From: Galaxea fascicularis
Lineage: Eukaryota > Cnidaria > Anthozoa > Scleractinia > Euphylliidae
NCBI GenBank assembly: GCA_948470475.1
Contig: OX419344.1
Location: 23,134,225 to 23,198,224, forward strand
Direction: 5' to 3'
Length of the DNA: 64,000 nucleotides
How positions within the stretch are numbered: the first letter of the stretch is position 1; every line of letters begins with the position of its first letter. This document shows, piece after piece, positions 13,201-28,200 of the stretch. Below the pieces are notes generated by a model, which did no database searches, was not told the DNA's origin, and worked only from the letters and a program-made list of their open reading frames with translations. Position numbers and translations under genes: made by a program.

Positions 13201-16200
13201 GGTCCCCTACACAATTGCTATAGAACGAATCTGTCCTTGATTCTCGTCATAAAATTCGATGCGGATCACTCCAAGGCTTTTGGGGGTTAAAGGTATGAAA
13301 ACGGATACGTTACCTGTCAGTCCCTTGCGTTTATCGATGAAGAGAAGACTCTCTCGGTGAATTTCAGTTGCAATGGCCTCGCGCAGGTTCTACAAGAAAA
13401 CAAAAACAAGCCTTGAAAAAAAAAAAAAAAAGAAAAAAAAAGAAAAAAAAAACTCAGCCGGTAACGGTACCTCCGTGTTTGGAGCGCTGTACCCTGACGA
13501 TTAACCCCGAGATTTCGGCCCGGGGATCGCTTATACCAACTGAGCCCAGCACCTCGCACACCCGAGTGAATATTCTGTCATCCCATGACAGCCAGTGAGG
13601 GAGAGATGTGTCGGCCCCTAAACCATTCGTGACAATCCCACTCCAAACGCGCAGCAAAGTACCGGTCCTACCTATCAAACTATGGATGAAAAATTTCTAT
13701 TTAAACATTAAGTACTTTTTGGTCATTTTGTCATCCATGTGGTGCGCATTTACTACGTGCGCATGCGTATTGCCATATTAAATATTCTAAACGGAATAGA
13801 GAAGCTGATGCATGCTCATGCATACTTAATAGGCAATTTTGGCGTGTTTTGCTTTGTAAGTAATGCGGTAGGTACAATATTTTTCCAGTAGGACTGGATG
13901 ACTCGACGCTTATGCAAAACATAGATGAAATAAGAATTGGCGGACTTGCATGCCGACTTTACCAAGGAGTTACCCAGAACTCGTCTCGTGCGTCAACACG
14001 GAACTTTTGGACGAGCGACACAAGCTGCCGTAAAATAGCTTATGTTCGGTCTGCTGAAAGAGTAAATAAGTAAATGGGGAAGAGAAACAAAGACCTTGAG
14101 CCGAGCTGTGTTGGAAATACAGGCCACGGGCTCTAGGAAACTATTATTGTGCATTGGAAACGCCAAGACAAAACTGGGTCTTTTTGGTGTTGTCCGAGGG
14201 CGCGCGTTCAAAGCAAAGAATTTTCCTTTGCATTGGTAGCAGAACAAACGGTCATTTTCAGTGGTGAAAATCCGCGAGAGCTCTGCTGAATTGATTGGGT
14301 GCTAAAGTTAGGTTCGAACAACGCGCTAAGCATTTGCAATTTGACAGTAACAGCGCGGTGCATTTCAACTTTCACTGAAATTCTTCAAGCGGTAACGGTG
14401 CCACATCATTACAGTATATGCATATGCCATTGCAGTGGAGTCTCATTTAGGCAAGGGTTCAAATAAACTGCTGATGTATATGTGGCGTATTAACCCTTTA
14501 AATCGCTACATCAAAGTGTAAATTGTTATTTGTGGTCCCCTACACAATTGCTATAGAACGAATCTGTCCTTGATTCTCGTCATAAAATTCGATGCGGATC
14601 ACTCCAAGGCTTTTGGGGGTTAAAGGTATGAAAACGGATACGTTACCTGTCAGTCCCTTGCGTTTATCGATGAAGAGAAGACTCTCTCGGTGAATTTCAG
14701 TTGCAATGGCCTCGCGCAGGTTCTACAAGAAAACAAAAACAAGCCTTGAAAAAAAAAAAAAAAAGAAAAAAAAAGAAAAAAAAAAACTCAGCCGGTAACG
14801 GTACCTCCGTGTTTGGAGCGCTGTACCCTGACGATTAACCCCGAGATTTCGGCCCGGGGATCGCTTATACCAACTGAGCCCAGCACCTCGCACACCCGAG
14901 TGAATATTCTGTCATCCCATGACAGCCAGTGAGGGAGAGATGTGTCGGCCCCTAAACCATTCGTGACAATCCCACTCCAAACGCGCAGCAAAGTACCGGT
15001 CCTACCTATCAAACTATGGATGAAAAATTTCTATTTAAACATTAAGTACTTTTTGGTCATTTTGTCATCCATGTGGTGCGCATTTACTACGTGCGCATGC
15101 GTATTGCCATATTAAATATTCTAAACGGAATAGAGAAGCTGATGCATGCTCATGCATACTTAATAGGCAATTTTGGCGTGTTTTGCTTTGTAAGTAATGC
15201 GGTAGGTACAATATTTTTCCAGTAGGACTGGATGACTCGACGCTTATGCAAAACATAGATGAAATAAGAATTGGCGGACTTGCATGCCGACTTTACCAAG
15301 GAGTTACCCAGAACTCGTCTCGTGCGTCAACACGGAACTTTTGGACGAGCGACACAAGCTGCCGTAAAATAGCTTATGTTCGGTCTGCTGAAAGAGTAAA
15401 TAAGTAAATGGGGAAGAGAAACAAAGACCTTGAGCCGAGCTGTGTTGGAAATACAGGCCACGGGCTCTAGGAAACTATTATTGTGCATTGGAAACGCCAA
15501 GACAAAACTGGGTCTTTTTGGTGTTGTCCGAGGGCGCGCGTTCAAAGCAAAGAATTTTCCTTTGCATTGGTAGCAGAACAAACGGTCATTTTCAGTGGTG
15601 AAAATCCGCGAGAGCTCTGCTGAATTGATTGGGTGCTAAAGTTAGGTTCGAACAACGCGCTAAGCATTTGCAATTTGACAGTAACAGCGCGGTGCATTTC
15701 AACTTTCACTGAAATTCTTCAAGCGGTAACGGTGCCACATCATTACAGTATATGCATATGCCATTGCAGTGGAGTCTCATTTAGGCAAGGGTTCAAATAA
15801 ACTGCTGATGTATATGTGGCGTATTAACCCTTTAAATCGCTACATCAAAGTGTAAATTGTTATTTGTGGTCCCCTACACAATTGCTATAGAACGAATCTG
15901 TCCTTGATTCTCGTCATAAAATTCGATGCGGATCACTCCAAGGCTTTTGGGGGTTAAAGGTATGAAAACGGATACGTTACCTGTCAGTCCCTTGCGTTTA
16001 TCGATGAAGAGAAGACTCTCTCGGTGAATTTCAGTTGCAATGGCCTCGCGCAGGTTCTACAAGAAAACAAAAACAAGCCTTGAAAAAAAAAAAAAAAAGA
16101 AAAAAAAAGAAAAAAAAAAACTCAGCCGGTAACGGTACCTCCGTGTTTGGAGCGCTGTACCCTGACGATTAACCCCGAGATTTCGGCCCGGGGATCGCTT

Positions 16201-19200
16201 ATACCAACTGAGCCCAGCACCTCGCACACCCGAGTGAATATTCTGTCATCCCATGACAGCCAGTGAGGGAGAGATGTGTCGGCCCCTAAACCATTCGTGA
16301 CAATCCCACTCCAAACGCGCAGCAAAGTACCGGTCCTACCTATCAAACTATGGATGAAAAATTTCTATTTAAACATTAAGTACTTTTTGGTCATTTTGTC
16401 ATCCATGTGGTGCGCATTTACTACGTGCGCATGCGTATTGCCATATTAAATATTCTAAACGGAATAGAGAAGCTGATGCATGCTCATGCATACTTAATAG
16501 GCAATTTTGGCGTGTTTTGCTTTGTAAGTAATGCGGTAGGTACAATATTTTTCCAGTAGGACTGGATGACTCGACGCTTATGCAAAACATAGATGAAATA
16601 AGAATTGGCGGACTTGCATGCCGACTTTACCAAGGAGTTACCCAGAACTCGTCTCGTGCGTCAACACGGAACTTTTGGACGAGCGACACAAGCTGCCGTA
16701 AAATAGCTTATGTTCGGTCTGCTGAAAGAGTAAATAAGTAAATGGGGAAGAGAAACAAAGACCTTGAGCCGAGCTGTGTTGGAAATACAGGCCACGGGCT
16801 CTAGGAAACTATTATTGTGCATTGGAAACGCCAAGACAAAACTGGGTCTTTTTGGTGTTGTCCGAGGGCGCGCGTTCAAAGCAAAGAATTTTCCTTTGCA
16901 TTGGTAGCAGAACAAACGGTCATTTTCAGTGGTGAAAATCCGCGAGAGCTCTGCTGAATTGATTGGGTGCTAAAGTTAGGTTCGAACAACGCGCTAAGCA
17001 TTTGCAATTTGACAGTAACAGCGCGGTGCATTTCAACTTTCACTGAAATTCTTCAAGCGGTAACGGTGCCACATCATTACAGTATATGCATATGCCATTG
17101 CAGTGGAGTCTCATTTAGGCAAGGGTTCAAATAAACTGCTGATGTATATGTGGCGTATTAACCCTTTAAATCGCTACATCAAAGTGTAAATTGTTATTTG
17201 TGGTCCCCTACACAATTGCTATAGAACGAATCTGTCCTTGATTCTCGTCATAAAATTCGATGCGGATCACTCCAAGGCTTTTGGGGGTTAAAGGTATGAA
17301 AACGGATACGTTACCTGTCAGTCCCTTGCGTTTATCGATGAAGAGAAGACTCTCTCGGTGAATTTCAGTTGCAATGGCCTCGCGCAGGTTCTACAAGAAA
17401 ACAAAAACAAGCCTTGAAAAAAAAAAAAAAAAGAAAAAAAAGAAAAAAAAAAAACTCAGCCGGTAACGGTACCTCCGTGTTTGGAGCGCTGTACCCTGAC
17501 GATTAACCCCGAGATTTCGGCCCGGGGATCGCTTATACCAACTGAGCCCAGCACCTCGCACACCCGAGTGAATATTCTGTCATCCCATGACAGCCAGTGA
17601 GGGAGAGATGTGTCGGCCCCTAAACCATTCGTGACAATCCCACTCCAAACGCGCAGCAAAGTACCGGTCCTACCTATCAAACTATGGATGAAAAATTTCT
17701 ATTTAAACATTAAGTACTTTTTGGTCATTTTGTCATCCATGTGGTGCGCATTTACTACGTGCGCATGCGTATAGCCATATTAAATATTCTAAACGGAATA
17801 GAGAAGCTGATGCATGCTCATGCATACTTAATAGGCAATTTTGGCGTGTTTTGCTTTGTAAGTAATGCGGTAGGTACAATATTTTTCCAGTAGGACTGGA
17901 TGACTCGACGCTTATGCAAAACATAGATGAAATAAGAATTGGCGGACTTGCATGCCGACTTTACCAAGGAGTTACCCAGAACTCGTCTCGTGCGTCAACA
18001 CGGAACTTTTGGACGAGCGACACAAGCTGCCGTAAAATAGCTTATGTTCGGTCTGCTGAAAGAGTAAATAAGTAAATGGGGAAGAGAAACAAAGACCTTG
18101 AGCCGAGCTGTGTTGGAAATACAGGCCACGGGCTCTAGGAAACTATTATTGTGCATTGGAAACGCCAAGACAAAACTGGGTCTTTTTGGTGTTGTCCGAG
18201 GGCGCGCGTTCAAAGCAAAGAATTTTCCTTTGCATTGGTAGCAGAACAAACGGTCATTTTCAGTGGTGAAAATCCGCGAGAGCTCTGCTGAATTGATTGG
18301 GTGCTAAAGTTAGGTTCGAACAACGCGCTAAGCATTTGCAATTTGACAGTAACAGCGCGGTGCATTTCAACTTTCACTGAAATTCTTCAAGCGGTAACGG
18401 TGCCACATCATTACAGTATATGCATATGCCATTGCAGTGGAGTCTCATTTAGGCAAGGGTTCAAATAAACTGCTGATGTATATGTGGCGTATTAACCCTT
18501 TAAATCGCTACATCAAAGTGTAAATTGTTATTTGTGGTCCCCTACACAATTGCTATAGAACGAATCTGTCCTTGATTCTCGTCATAAAATTCGATGCGGA
18601 TCACTCCAAGGCTTTTGGGGGTTAAAGGTATGAAAACGGATACGTTACCTGTCAGTCCCTTGCGTTTATCGATGAAGAGAAGACTCTCTCGGTGAATTTC
18701 AGTTGCAATGGCCTCGCGCAGGTTCTACAAGAAAACAAAAACAAGCCTTGAAAAAAAAAAAAAAAAGAAAAAAAAAGAAAAAAAAAACTCAGCCGGTAAC
18801 GGTACCTCCGTGTTTGGAGCGCTGTACCCTGACGATTAACCCCGAGATTTCGGCCCGGGGATCGCTTATACCAACTGAGCCCAGCACCTCGCACACCCGA
18901 GTGAATATTCTGTCATCCCATGACAGCCAGTGAGGGAGAGATGTGTCGGCCCCTAAACCATTCGTGACAATCCCACTCCAAACGCGCAGCAAAGTACCGG
19001 TCCTACCTATCAAACTATGGATGAAAAATTTCTATTTAAACATTAAGTACTTTTTGGTCATTTTGTCATCCATGTGGTGCGCATTTACTACGTGCGCATG
19101 CGTATTGCCATATTAAATATTCTAAACGGAATAGAGAAGCTGATGCATGCTCATGCATACTTAATAGGCAATTTTGGCGTGTTTTGCTTTGTAAGTAATG

Positions 19201-22200
19201 CGGTAGGTACAATATTTTTCCAGTAGGACTGGATGACTCGACGCTTATGCAAAACATAGATGAAATAAGAATTGGCGGACTTGCATGCCGACTTTACCAA
19301 GGAGTTACCCAGAACTCGTCTCGTGCGTCAACACGGAACTTTTGGACGAGCGACACAAGCTGCCGTAAAATAGCTTATGTTCGGTCTGCTGAAAGAGTAA
19401 ATAAGTAAATGGGGAAGAGAAACAAAGACCTTGAGCCGAGCTGTGTTGGAAATACAGGCCACGGGCTCTAGGAAACTATTATTGTGCATTGGAAACGCCA
19501 AGACAAAACTGGGTCTTTTTGGTGTTGTCCGAGGGCGCGCGTTCAAAGCAAAGAATTTTCCTTTGCATTGGTAGCAGAACAAACGGTCATTTTCAGTGGT
19601 GAAAATCCGCGAGAGCTCTGCTGAATTGATTGGGTGCTAAAGTTAGGTTCGAACAACGCGCTAAGCATTTGCAATTTGACAGTAACAGCGCGGTGCATTT
19701 CAACTTTCACTGAAATTCTTCAAGCGGTAACGGTGCCACATCATTACAGTATATGCATATGCCATTGCAGTGGAGTCTCATTTAGGCAAGGGTTCAAATA
19801 AACTGCTGATGTATATGTGGCGTATTAACCCTTTAAATCGCTACATCAAAGTGTAAATTGTTATTTGTGGTCCCCTACACAATTGCTATAGAACGAATCT
19901 GTCCTTGATTCTCGTCATAAAATTCGATGCGGATCACTCCAAGGCTTTTGGGGGTTAAAGGTATGAAAACGGATACGTTACCTGTCAGTCCCTTGCGTTT
20001 ATCGATGAAGAGAAGACTCTCTCGGTGAATTTCAGTTGCAATGGCCTCGCGCAGGTTCTACAAGAAAACAAAAACAAGCCTTGAAAAAAAAAAAAAAAAG
20101 AAAAAAAAAGAAAAAAAAAAACTCAGCCGGTAACGGTACCTCCGTGTTTGGAGCGCTGTACCCTGACGATTAACCCCGAGATTTCGGCCCGGGGATCGCT
20201 TATACCAACTGAGCCCAGCACCTCGCACACCCGAGTGAATATTCTGTCATCCCATGACAGCCAGTGAGGGAGAGATGTGTCGGCCCCTAAACCATTCGTG
20301 ACAATCCCACTCCAAACGCGCAGCAAAGTACCGGTCCTACCTATCAAACTATGGATGAAAAATTTCTATTTAAACATTAAGTACTTTTTGGTCATTTTGT
20401 CATCCATGTGGTGCGCATTTACTACGTGCGCATGCGTATTGCCATATTAAATATTCTAAACGGAATAGAGAAGCTGATGCATGCTCATGCATACTTAATA
20501 GGCAATTTTGGCGTGTTTTGCTTTGTAAGTAATGCGGTAGGTACAATATTTTTCCAGTAGGACTGGATGACTCGACGCTTATGCAAAACATAGATGAAAT
20601 AAGAATTGGCGGACTTGCATGCCGACTTTACCAAGGAGTTACCCAGAACTCGTCTCGTGCGTCAACACGGAACTTTTGGACGAGCGACACAAGCTGCCGT
20701 AAAATAGCTTATGTTCGGTCTGCTGAAAGAGTAAATAAGTAAATGGGGAAGAGAAACAAAGACCTTGAGCCGAGCTGTGTTGGAAATACAGGCCACGGGC
20801 TCTAGGAAACTATTATTGTGCATTGGAAACGCCAAGACAAAACTGGGTCTTTTTGGTGTTGTCCGAGGGCGCGCGTTCAAAGCAAAGAATTTTCCTTTGC
20901 ATTGGTAGCAGAACAAACGGTCATTTTCAGTGGTGAAAATCCGCGAGAGCTCTGCTGAATTGATTGGGTGCTAAAGTTAGGTTCGAACAACGCGCTAAGC
21001 ATTTGCAATTTGACAGTAACAGCGCGGTGCATTTCAACTTTCACTGAAATTCTTCAAGCGGTAACGGTGCCACATCATTACAGTATATGCATATGCCATT
21101 GCAGTGGAGTCTCATTTAGGCAAGGGTTCAAATAAACTGCTGATGTATATGTGGCGTATTAACCCTTTAAATCGCTACATCAAAGTGTAAATTGTTATTT
21201 GTGGTCCCCTACACAATTGCTATAGAACGAATCTGTCCTTGATTCTCGTCATAAAATTCGATGCGGATCACTCCAAGGCTTTTGGGGGTTAAAGGTATGA
21301 AAACGGATACGTTACCTGTCAGTCCCTTGCGTTTATCGATGAAGAGAAGACTCTCTCGGTGAATTTCAGTTGCAATGGCCTCGCGCAGGTTCTACAAGAA
21401 AACAAAAACAAGCCTTGAAAAAAAAAAAAAAAAAGAAAAAAAAAGAAAAAAAAAAAACTCAGCCGGTAACGGTACCTCCGTGTTTGGAGCGCTGTACCCT
21501 GACGATTAACCCCGAGATTTCGGCCCGGGGATCGCTTATACCAACTGAGCCCAGCACCTCGCACACCCGAGTGAATATTCTGTCATCCCATGACAGCCAG
21601 TGAGGGAGAGATGTGTCGGCCCCTAAACCATTCGTGACAATCCCACTCCAAACGCGCAGCAAAGTACCGGTCCTACCTATCAAACTATGGATGAAAAATT
21701 TCTATTTAAACATTAAGTACTTTTTGGTCATTTTGTCATCCATGTGGTGCGCATTTACTACGTGCGCATGCGTATTGCCATATTAAATATTCTAAACGGA
21801 ATAGAGAAGCTGATGCATGCTCATGCATACTTAATAGGCAATTTTGGCGTGTTTTGCTTTGTAAGTAATGCGGTAGGTACAATATTTTTCCAGTAGGACT
21901 GGATGACTCGACGCTTATGCAAAACATAGATGAAATAAGAATTGGCGGACTTGCATGCCGACTTTACCAAGGAGTTACCCAGAACTCGTCTCGTGCGTCA
22001 ACACGGAACTTTTGGACGAGCGACACAAGCTGCCGTAAAATAGCTTATGTTCGGTCTGCTGAAAGAGTAAATAAGTAAATGGGGAAGAGAAACAAAGACC
22101 TTGAGCCGAGCTGTGTTGGAAATACAGGCCACGGGCTCTAGGAAACTATTATTGTGCATTGGAAACGCCAAGACAAAACTGGGTCTTTTTGGTGTTGTCC

Positions 22201-25200
22201 GAGGGCGCGCGTTCAAAGCAAAGAATTTTCCTTTGCATTGGTAGCAGAACAAACGGTCATTTTCAGTGGTGAAAATCCGCGAGAGCTCTGCTGAATTGAT
22301 TGGGTGCTAAAGTTAGGTTCGAACAACGCGCTAAGCATTTGCAATTTGACAGTAACAGCGCGGTGCATTTCAACTTTCACTGAAATTCTTCAAGCGGTAA
22401 CGGTGCCACATCATTACAGTATATGCATATGCCATTGCAGTGGAGTCTCATTTAGGCAAGGGTTCAAATAAACTGCTGATGTATATGTGGCGTATTAACC
22501 CTTTAAATCGCTACATCAAAGTGTAAATTGTTATTTGTGGTCCCCTACACAATTGCTATAGAACGAATCTGTCCTTGATTCTCGTCATAAAATTCGATGC
22601 GGATCACTCCAAGGCTTTTGGGGGTTAAAGGTATGAAAACGGATACGTTACCTGTCAGTCCCTTGCGTTTATCGATGAAGAGAAGACTCTCTCGGTGAAT
22701 TTCAGTTGCAATGGCCTCGCGCAGGTTCTACAAGAAAACAAAAACAAGCCTTGAAAAAAAAAAAAAAAAGAAAAAAAAAGAAAAAAAAAAACTCAGCCGG
22801 TAACGGTACCTCCGTGTTTGGAGCGCTGTACCCTGACGATTAACCCCGAGATTTCGGCCCGGGGATCGCTTATACCAACTGAGCCCAGCACCTCGCACAC
22901 CCGAGTGAATATTCTGTCATCCCATGACAGCCAGTGAGGGAGAGATGTGTCGGCCCCTAAACCATTCGTGACAATCCCACTCCAAACGCGCAGCAAAGTA
23001 CCGGTCCTACCTATCAAACTATGGATGAAAAATTTCTATTTAAACATTAAGTACTTTTTGGTCATTTTGTCATCCATGTGGTGCGCATTTACTACGTGCG
23101 CATGCGTATTGCCATATTAAATATTCTAAACGGAATAGAGAAGCTGATGCATGCTCATGCATACTTAATAGGCAATTTTGGCGTGTTTTGCTTTGTAAGT
23201 AATGCGGTAGGTACAATATTTTTCCAGTAGGACTGGATGACTCGACGCTTATGCAAAACATAGATGAAATAAGAATTGGCGGACTTGCATGCCGACTTTA
23301 CCAAGGAGTTACCCAGAACTCGTCTCGTGCGTCAACACGGAACTTTTGGACGAGCGACACAAGCTGCCGTAAAATAGCTTATGTTCGGTCTGCTGAAAGA
23401 GTAAATAAGTAAATGGGGAAGAGAAACAAAGACCTTGAGCCGAGCTGTGTTGGAAATACAGGCCACGGGCTCTAGGAAACTATTATTGTGCATTGGAAAC
23501 GCCAAGACAAAACTGGGTCTTTTTGGTGTTGTCCGAGGGCGCGCGTTCAAAGCAAAGAATTTTCCTTTGCATTGGTAGCAGAACAAACGGTCATTTTCAG
23601 TGGTGAAAATCCGCGAGAGCTCTGCTGAATTGATTGGGTGCTAAAGTTAGGTTCGAACAACGCGCTAAGCATTTGCAATTTGACAGTAACAGCGCGGTGC
23701 ATTTCAACTTTCACTGAAATTCTTCAAGCGGTAACGGTGCCACATCATTACAGTATATGCATATGCCATTGCAGTGGAGTCTCATTTAGGCAAGGGTTCA
23801 AATAAACTGCTGATGTATATGTGGCGTATTAACCCTTTAAATCGCTACATCAAAGTGTAAATTGTTATTTGTGGTCCCCTACACAATTGCTATAGAACGA
23901 ATCTGTCCTTGATTCTCGTCATAAAATTCGATGCGGATCACTCCAAGGCTTTTGGGGGTTAAAGGTATGAAAACGGATACGTTACCTGTCAGTCCCTTGC
24001 GTTTATCGATGAAGAGAAGACTCTCTCGGTGAATTTCAGTTGCAATGGCCTCGCGCAGGTTCTACAAGAAAACAAAAACAAGCCTTGAAAAAAAAAAAAA
24101 AAAGAAAAAAAAGAAAAAAAAAAAACTCAGCCGGTAACGGTACCTCCGTGTTTGGAGCGCTGTACCCTGACGATTAACCCCGAGATTTCGGCCCGGGGAT
24201 CGCTTATACCAACTGAGCCCAGCACCTCGCACACCCGAGTGAATATTCTGTCATCCCATGACAGCCAGTGAGGGAGAGATGTGTCGGCCCCTAAACCATT
24301 CGTGACAATCCCACTCCAAACGCGCAGCAAAGTACCGGTCCTACCTATCAAACTATGGATGAAAAATTTCTATTTAAACATTAAGTACTTTTTGGTCATT
24401 TTGTCATCCATGTGGTGCGCATTTACTACGTGCGCATGCGTATAGCCATATTAAATATTCTAAACGGAATAGAGAAGCTGATGCATGCTCATGCATACTT
24501 AATAGGCAATTTTGGCGTGTTTTGCTTTGTAAGTAATGCGGTAGGTACAATATTTTTCCAGTAGGACTGGATGACTCGACGCTTATGCAAAACATAGATG
24601 AAATAAGAATTGGCGGACTTGCATGCCGACTTTACCAAGGAGTTACCCAGAACTCGTCTCGTGCGTCAACACGGAACTTTTGGACGAGCGACACAAGCTG
24701 CCGTAAAATAGCTTATGTTCGGTCTGCTGAAAGAGTAAATAAGTAAATGGGGAAGAGAAACAAAGACCTTGAGCCGAGCTGTGTTGGAAATACAGGCCAC
24801 GGGCTCTAGGAAACTATTATTGTGCATTGGAAACGCCAAGACAAAACTGGGTCTTTTTGGTGTTGTCCGAGGGCGCGCGTTCAAAGCAAAGAATTTTCCT
24901 TTGCATTGGTAGCAGAACAAACGGTCATTTTCAGTGGTGAAAATCCGCGAGAGCTCTGCTGAATTGATTGGGTGCTAAAGTTAGGTTCGAACAACGCGCT
25001 AAGCATTTGCAATTTGACAGTAACAGCGCGGTGCATTTCAACTTTCACTGAAATTCTTCAAGCGGTAACGGTGCCACATCATTACAGTATATGCATATGC
25101 CATTGCAGTGGAGTCTCATTTAGGCAAGGGTTCAAATAAACTGCTGATGTATATGTGGCGTATTAACCCTTTAAATCGCTACATCAAAGTGTAAATTGTT

Positions 25201-28200
25201 ATTTGTGGTCCCCTACACAATTGCTATAGAACGAATCTGTCCTTGATTCTCGTCATAAAATTCGATGCGGATCACTCCAAGGCTTTTGGGGGTTAAAGGT
25301 ATGAAAACGGATACGTTACCTGTCAGTCCCTTGCGTTTATCGATGAAGAGAAGACTCTCTCGGTGAATTTCAGTTGCAATGGCCTCGCGCAGGTTCTACA
25401 AGAAAACAAAAACAAGCCTTGAAAAAAAAAAAAAAAAGAAAAAAAAAGAAAAAAAAAACTCAGCCGGTAACGGTACCTCCGTGTTTGGAGCGCTGTACCC
25501 TGACGATTAACCCCGAGATTTCGGCCCGGGGATCGCTTATACCAACTGAGCCCAGCACCTCGCACACCCGAGTGAATATTCTGTCATCCCATGACAGCCA
25601 GTGAGGGAGAGATGTGTCGGCCCCTAAACCATTCGTGACAATCCCACTCCAAACGCGCAGCAAAGTACCGGTCCTACCTATCAAACTATGGATGAAAAAT
25701 TTCTATTTAAACATTAAGTACTTTTTGGTCATTTTGTCATCCATGTGGTGCGCATTTTACTACGTGCGCATGCGTATTGCCATATTAAATATTCTAAACG
25801 GAATAGAGAAGCTGATGCATGCTCATGCATACTTAATAGGCAATTTTGGCGTGTTTTGCTTTGTAAGTAATGCGGTAGGTACAATATTTTTCCAGTAGGA
25901 CTGGATGACTCGACGCTTATGCAAAACATAGATGAAATAAGAATTGGCGGACTTGCATGCCGACTTTACCAAGGAGTTACCCAGAACTCGTCTCGTGCGT
26001 CAACACGGAACTTTTGGACGAGCGACACAAGCTGCCGTAAAATAGCTTATGTTCGGTCTGCTGAAAGAGTAAATAAGTAAATGGGGAAGAGAAACAAAGA
26101 CCTTGAGCCGAGCTGTGTTGGAAATACAGGCCACGGGCTCTAGGAAACTATTATTGTGCATTGGAAACGCCAAGACAAAACTGGGTCTTTTTGGTGTTGT
26201 CCGAGGGCGCGCGTTCAAAGCAAAGAATTTTCCTTTGCATTGGTAGCAGAACAAACGGTCATTTTCAGTGGTGAAAATCCGCGAGAGCTCTGCTGAATTG
26301 ATTGGGTGCTAAAGTTAGGTTCGAACAACGCGCTAAGCATTTGCAATTTGACAGTAACAGCGCGGTGCATTTCAACTTTCACTGAAATTCTTCAAGCGGT
26401 AACGGTGCCACATCATTACAGTATATGCATATGCCATTGCAGTGGAGTCTCATTTAGGCAAGGGTTCAAATAAACTGCTGATGTATATGTGGCGTATTAA
26501 CCCTTTAAATCGCTACATCAAAGTGTAAATTGTTATTTGTGGTCCCCTACACAATTGCTATAGAACGAATCTGTCCTTGATTCTCGTCATAAAATTCGAT
26601 GCGGATCACTCCAAGGCTTTTGGGGGTTAAAGGTATGAAAACGGATACGTTACCTGTCAGTCCCTTGCGTTTATCGATGAAGAGAAGACTCTCTCGGTGA
26701 ATTTCAGTTGCAATGGCCTCGCGCAGGTTCTACAAGAAAACAAAAACAAGCCTTGAAAAAAAAAAAAAAAAGAAAAAAAAAGAAAAAAAAAAACTCAGCC
26801 GGTAACGGTACCTCCGTGTTTGGAGCGCTGTACCCTGACGATTAACCCCGAGATTTCGGCCCGGGGATCGCTTATACCAACTGAGCCCAGCACCTCGCAC
26901 ACCCGAGTGAATATTCTGTCATCCCATGACAGCCAGTGAGGGAGAGATGTGTCGGCCCCTAAACCATTCGTGACAATCCCACTCCAAACGCGCAGCAAAG
27001 TACCGGTCCTACCTATCAAACTATGGATGAAAAATTTCTATTTAAACATTAAGTACTTTTTGGTCATTTTGTCATCCATGTGGTGCGCATTTACTACGTG
27101 CGCATGCGTATTGCCATATTAAATATTCTAAACGGAATAGAGAAGCTGATGCATGCTCATGCATACTTAATAGGCAATTTTGGCGTGTTTTGCTTTGTAA
27201 GTAATGCGGTAGGTACAATATTTTTCCAGTAGGACTGGATGACTCGACGCTTATGCAAAACATAGATGAAATAAGAATTGGCGGACTTGCATGCCGACTT
27301 TACCAAGGAGTTACCCAGAACTCGTCTCGTGCGTCAACACGGAACTTTTGGACGAGCGACACAAGCTGCCGTAAAATAGCTTATGTTCGGTCTGCTGAAA
27401 GAGTAAATAAGTAAATGGGGAAGAGAAACAAAGACCTTGAGCCGAGCTGTGTTGGAAATACAGGCCACGGGCTCTAGGAAACTATTATTGTGCATTGGAA
27501 ACGCCAAGACAAAACTGGGTCTTTTTGGTGTTGTCCGAGGGCGCGCGTTCAAAGCAAAGAATTTTCCTTTGCATTGGTAGCAGAACAAACGGTCATTTTC
27601 AGTGGTGAAAATCCGCGAGAGCTCTGCTGAATTGATTGGGTGCTAAAGTTAGGTTCGAACAACGCGCTAAGCATTTGCAATTTGACAGTAACAGCGCGGT
27701 GCATTTCAACTTTCACTGAAATTCTTCAAGCGGTAACGGTGCCACATCATTACAGTATATGCATATGCCATTGCAGTGGAGTCTCATTTAGGCAAGGGTT
27801 CAAATAAACTGCTGATGTATATGTGGCGTATTAACCCTTTAAATCGCTACATCAAAGTGTAAATTGTTATTTGTGGTCCCCTACACAATTGCTATAGAAC
27901 GAATCTGTCCTTGATTCTCGTCATAAAATTCGATGCGGATCACTCCAAGGCTTTTGGGGGTTAAAGGTATGAAAACGGATACGTTACCTGTCAGTCCCTT
28001 GCGTTTATCGATGAAGAGAAGACTCTCTCGGTGAATTTCAGTTGCAATGGCCTCGCGCAGGTTCTACAAGAAAACAAAAACAAGCCTTGAAAAAAAAAAA
28101 AAAAAAGAAAAAAAAAGAAAAAAAAAAAAAACTCAGCCGGTAACGGTACCTCCGTGTTTGGAGCGCTGTACCCTGACGATTAACCCCGAGATTTCGGCCC

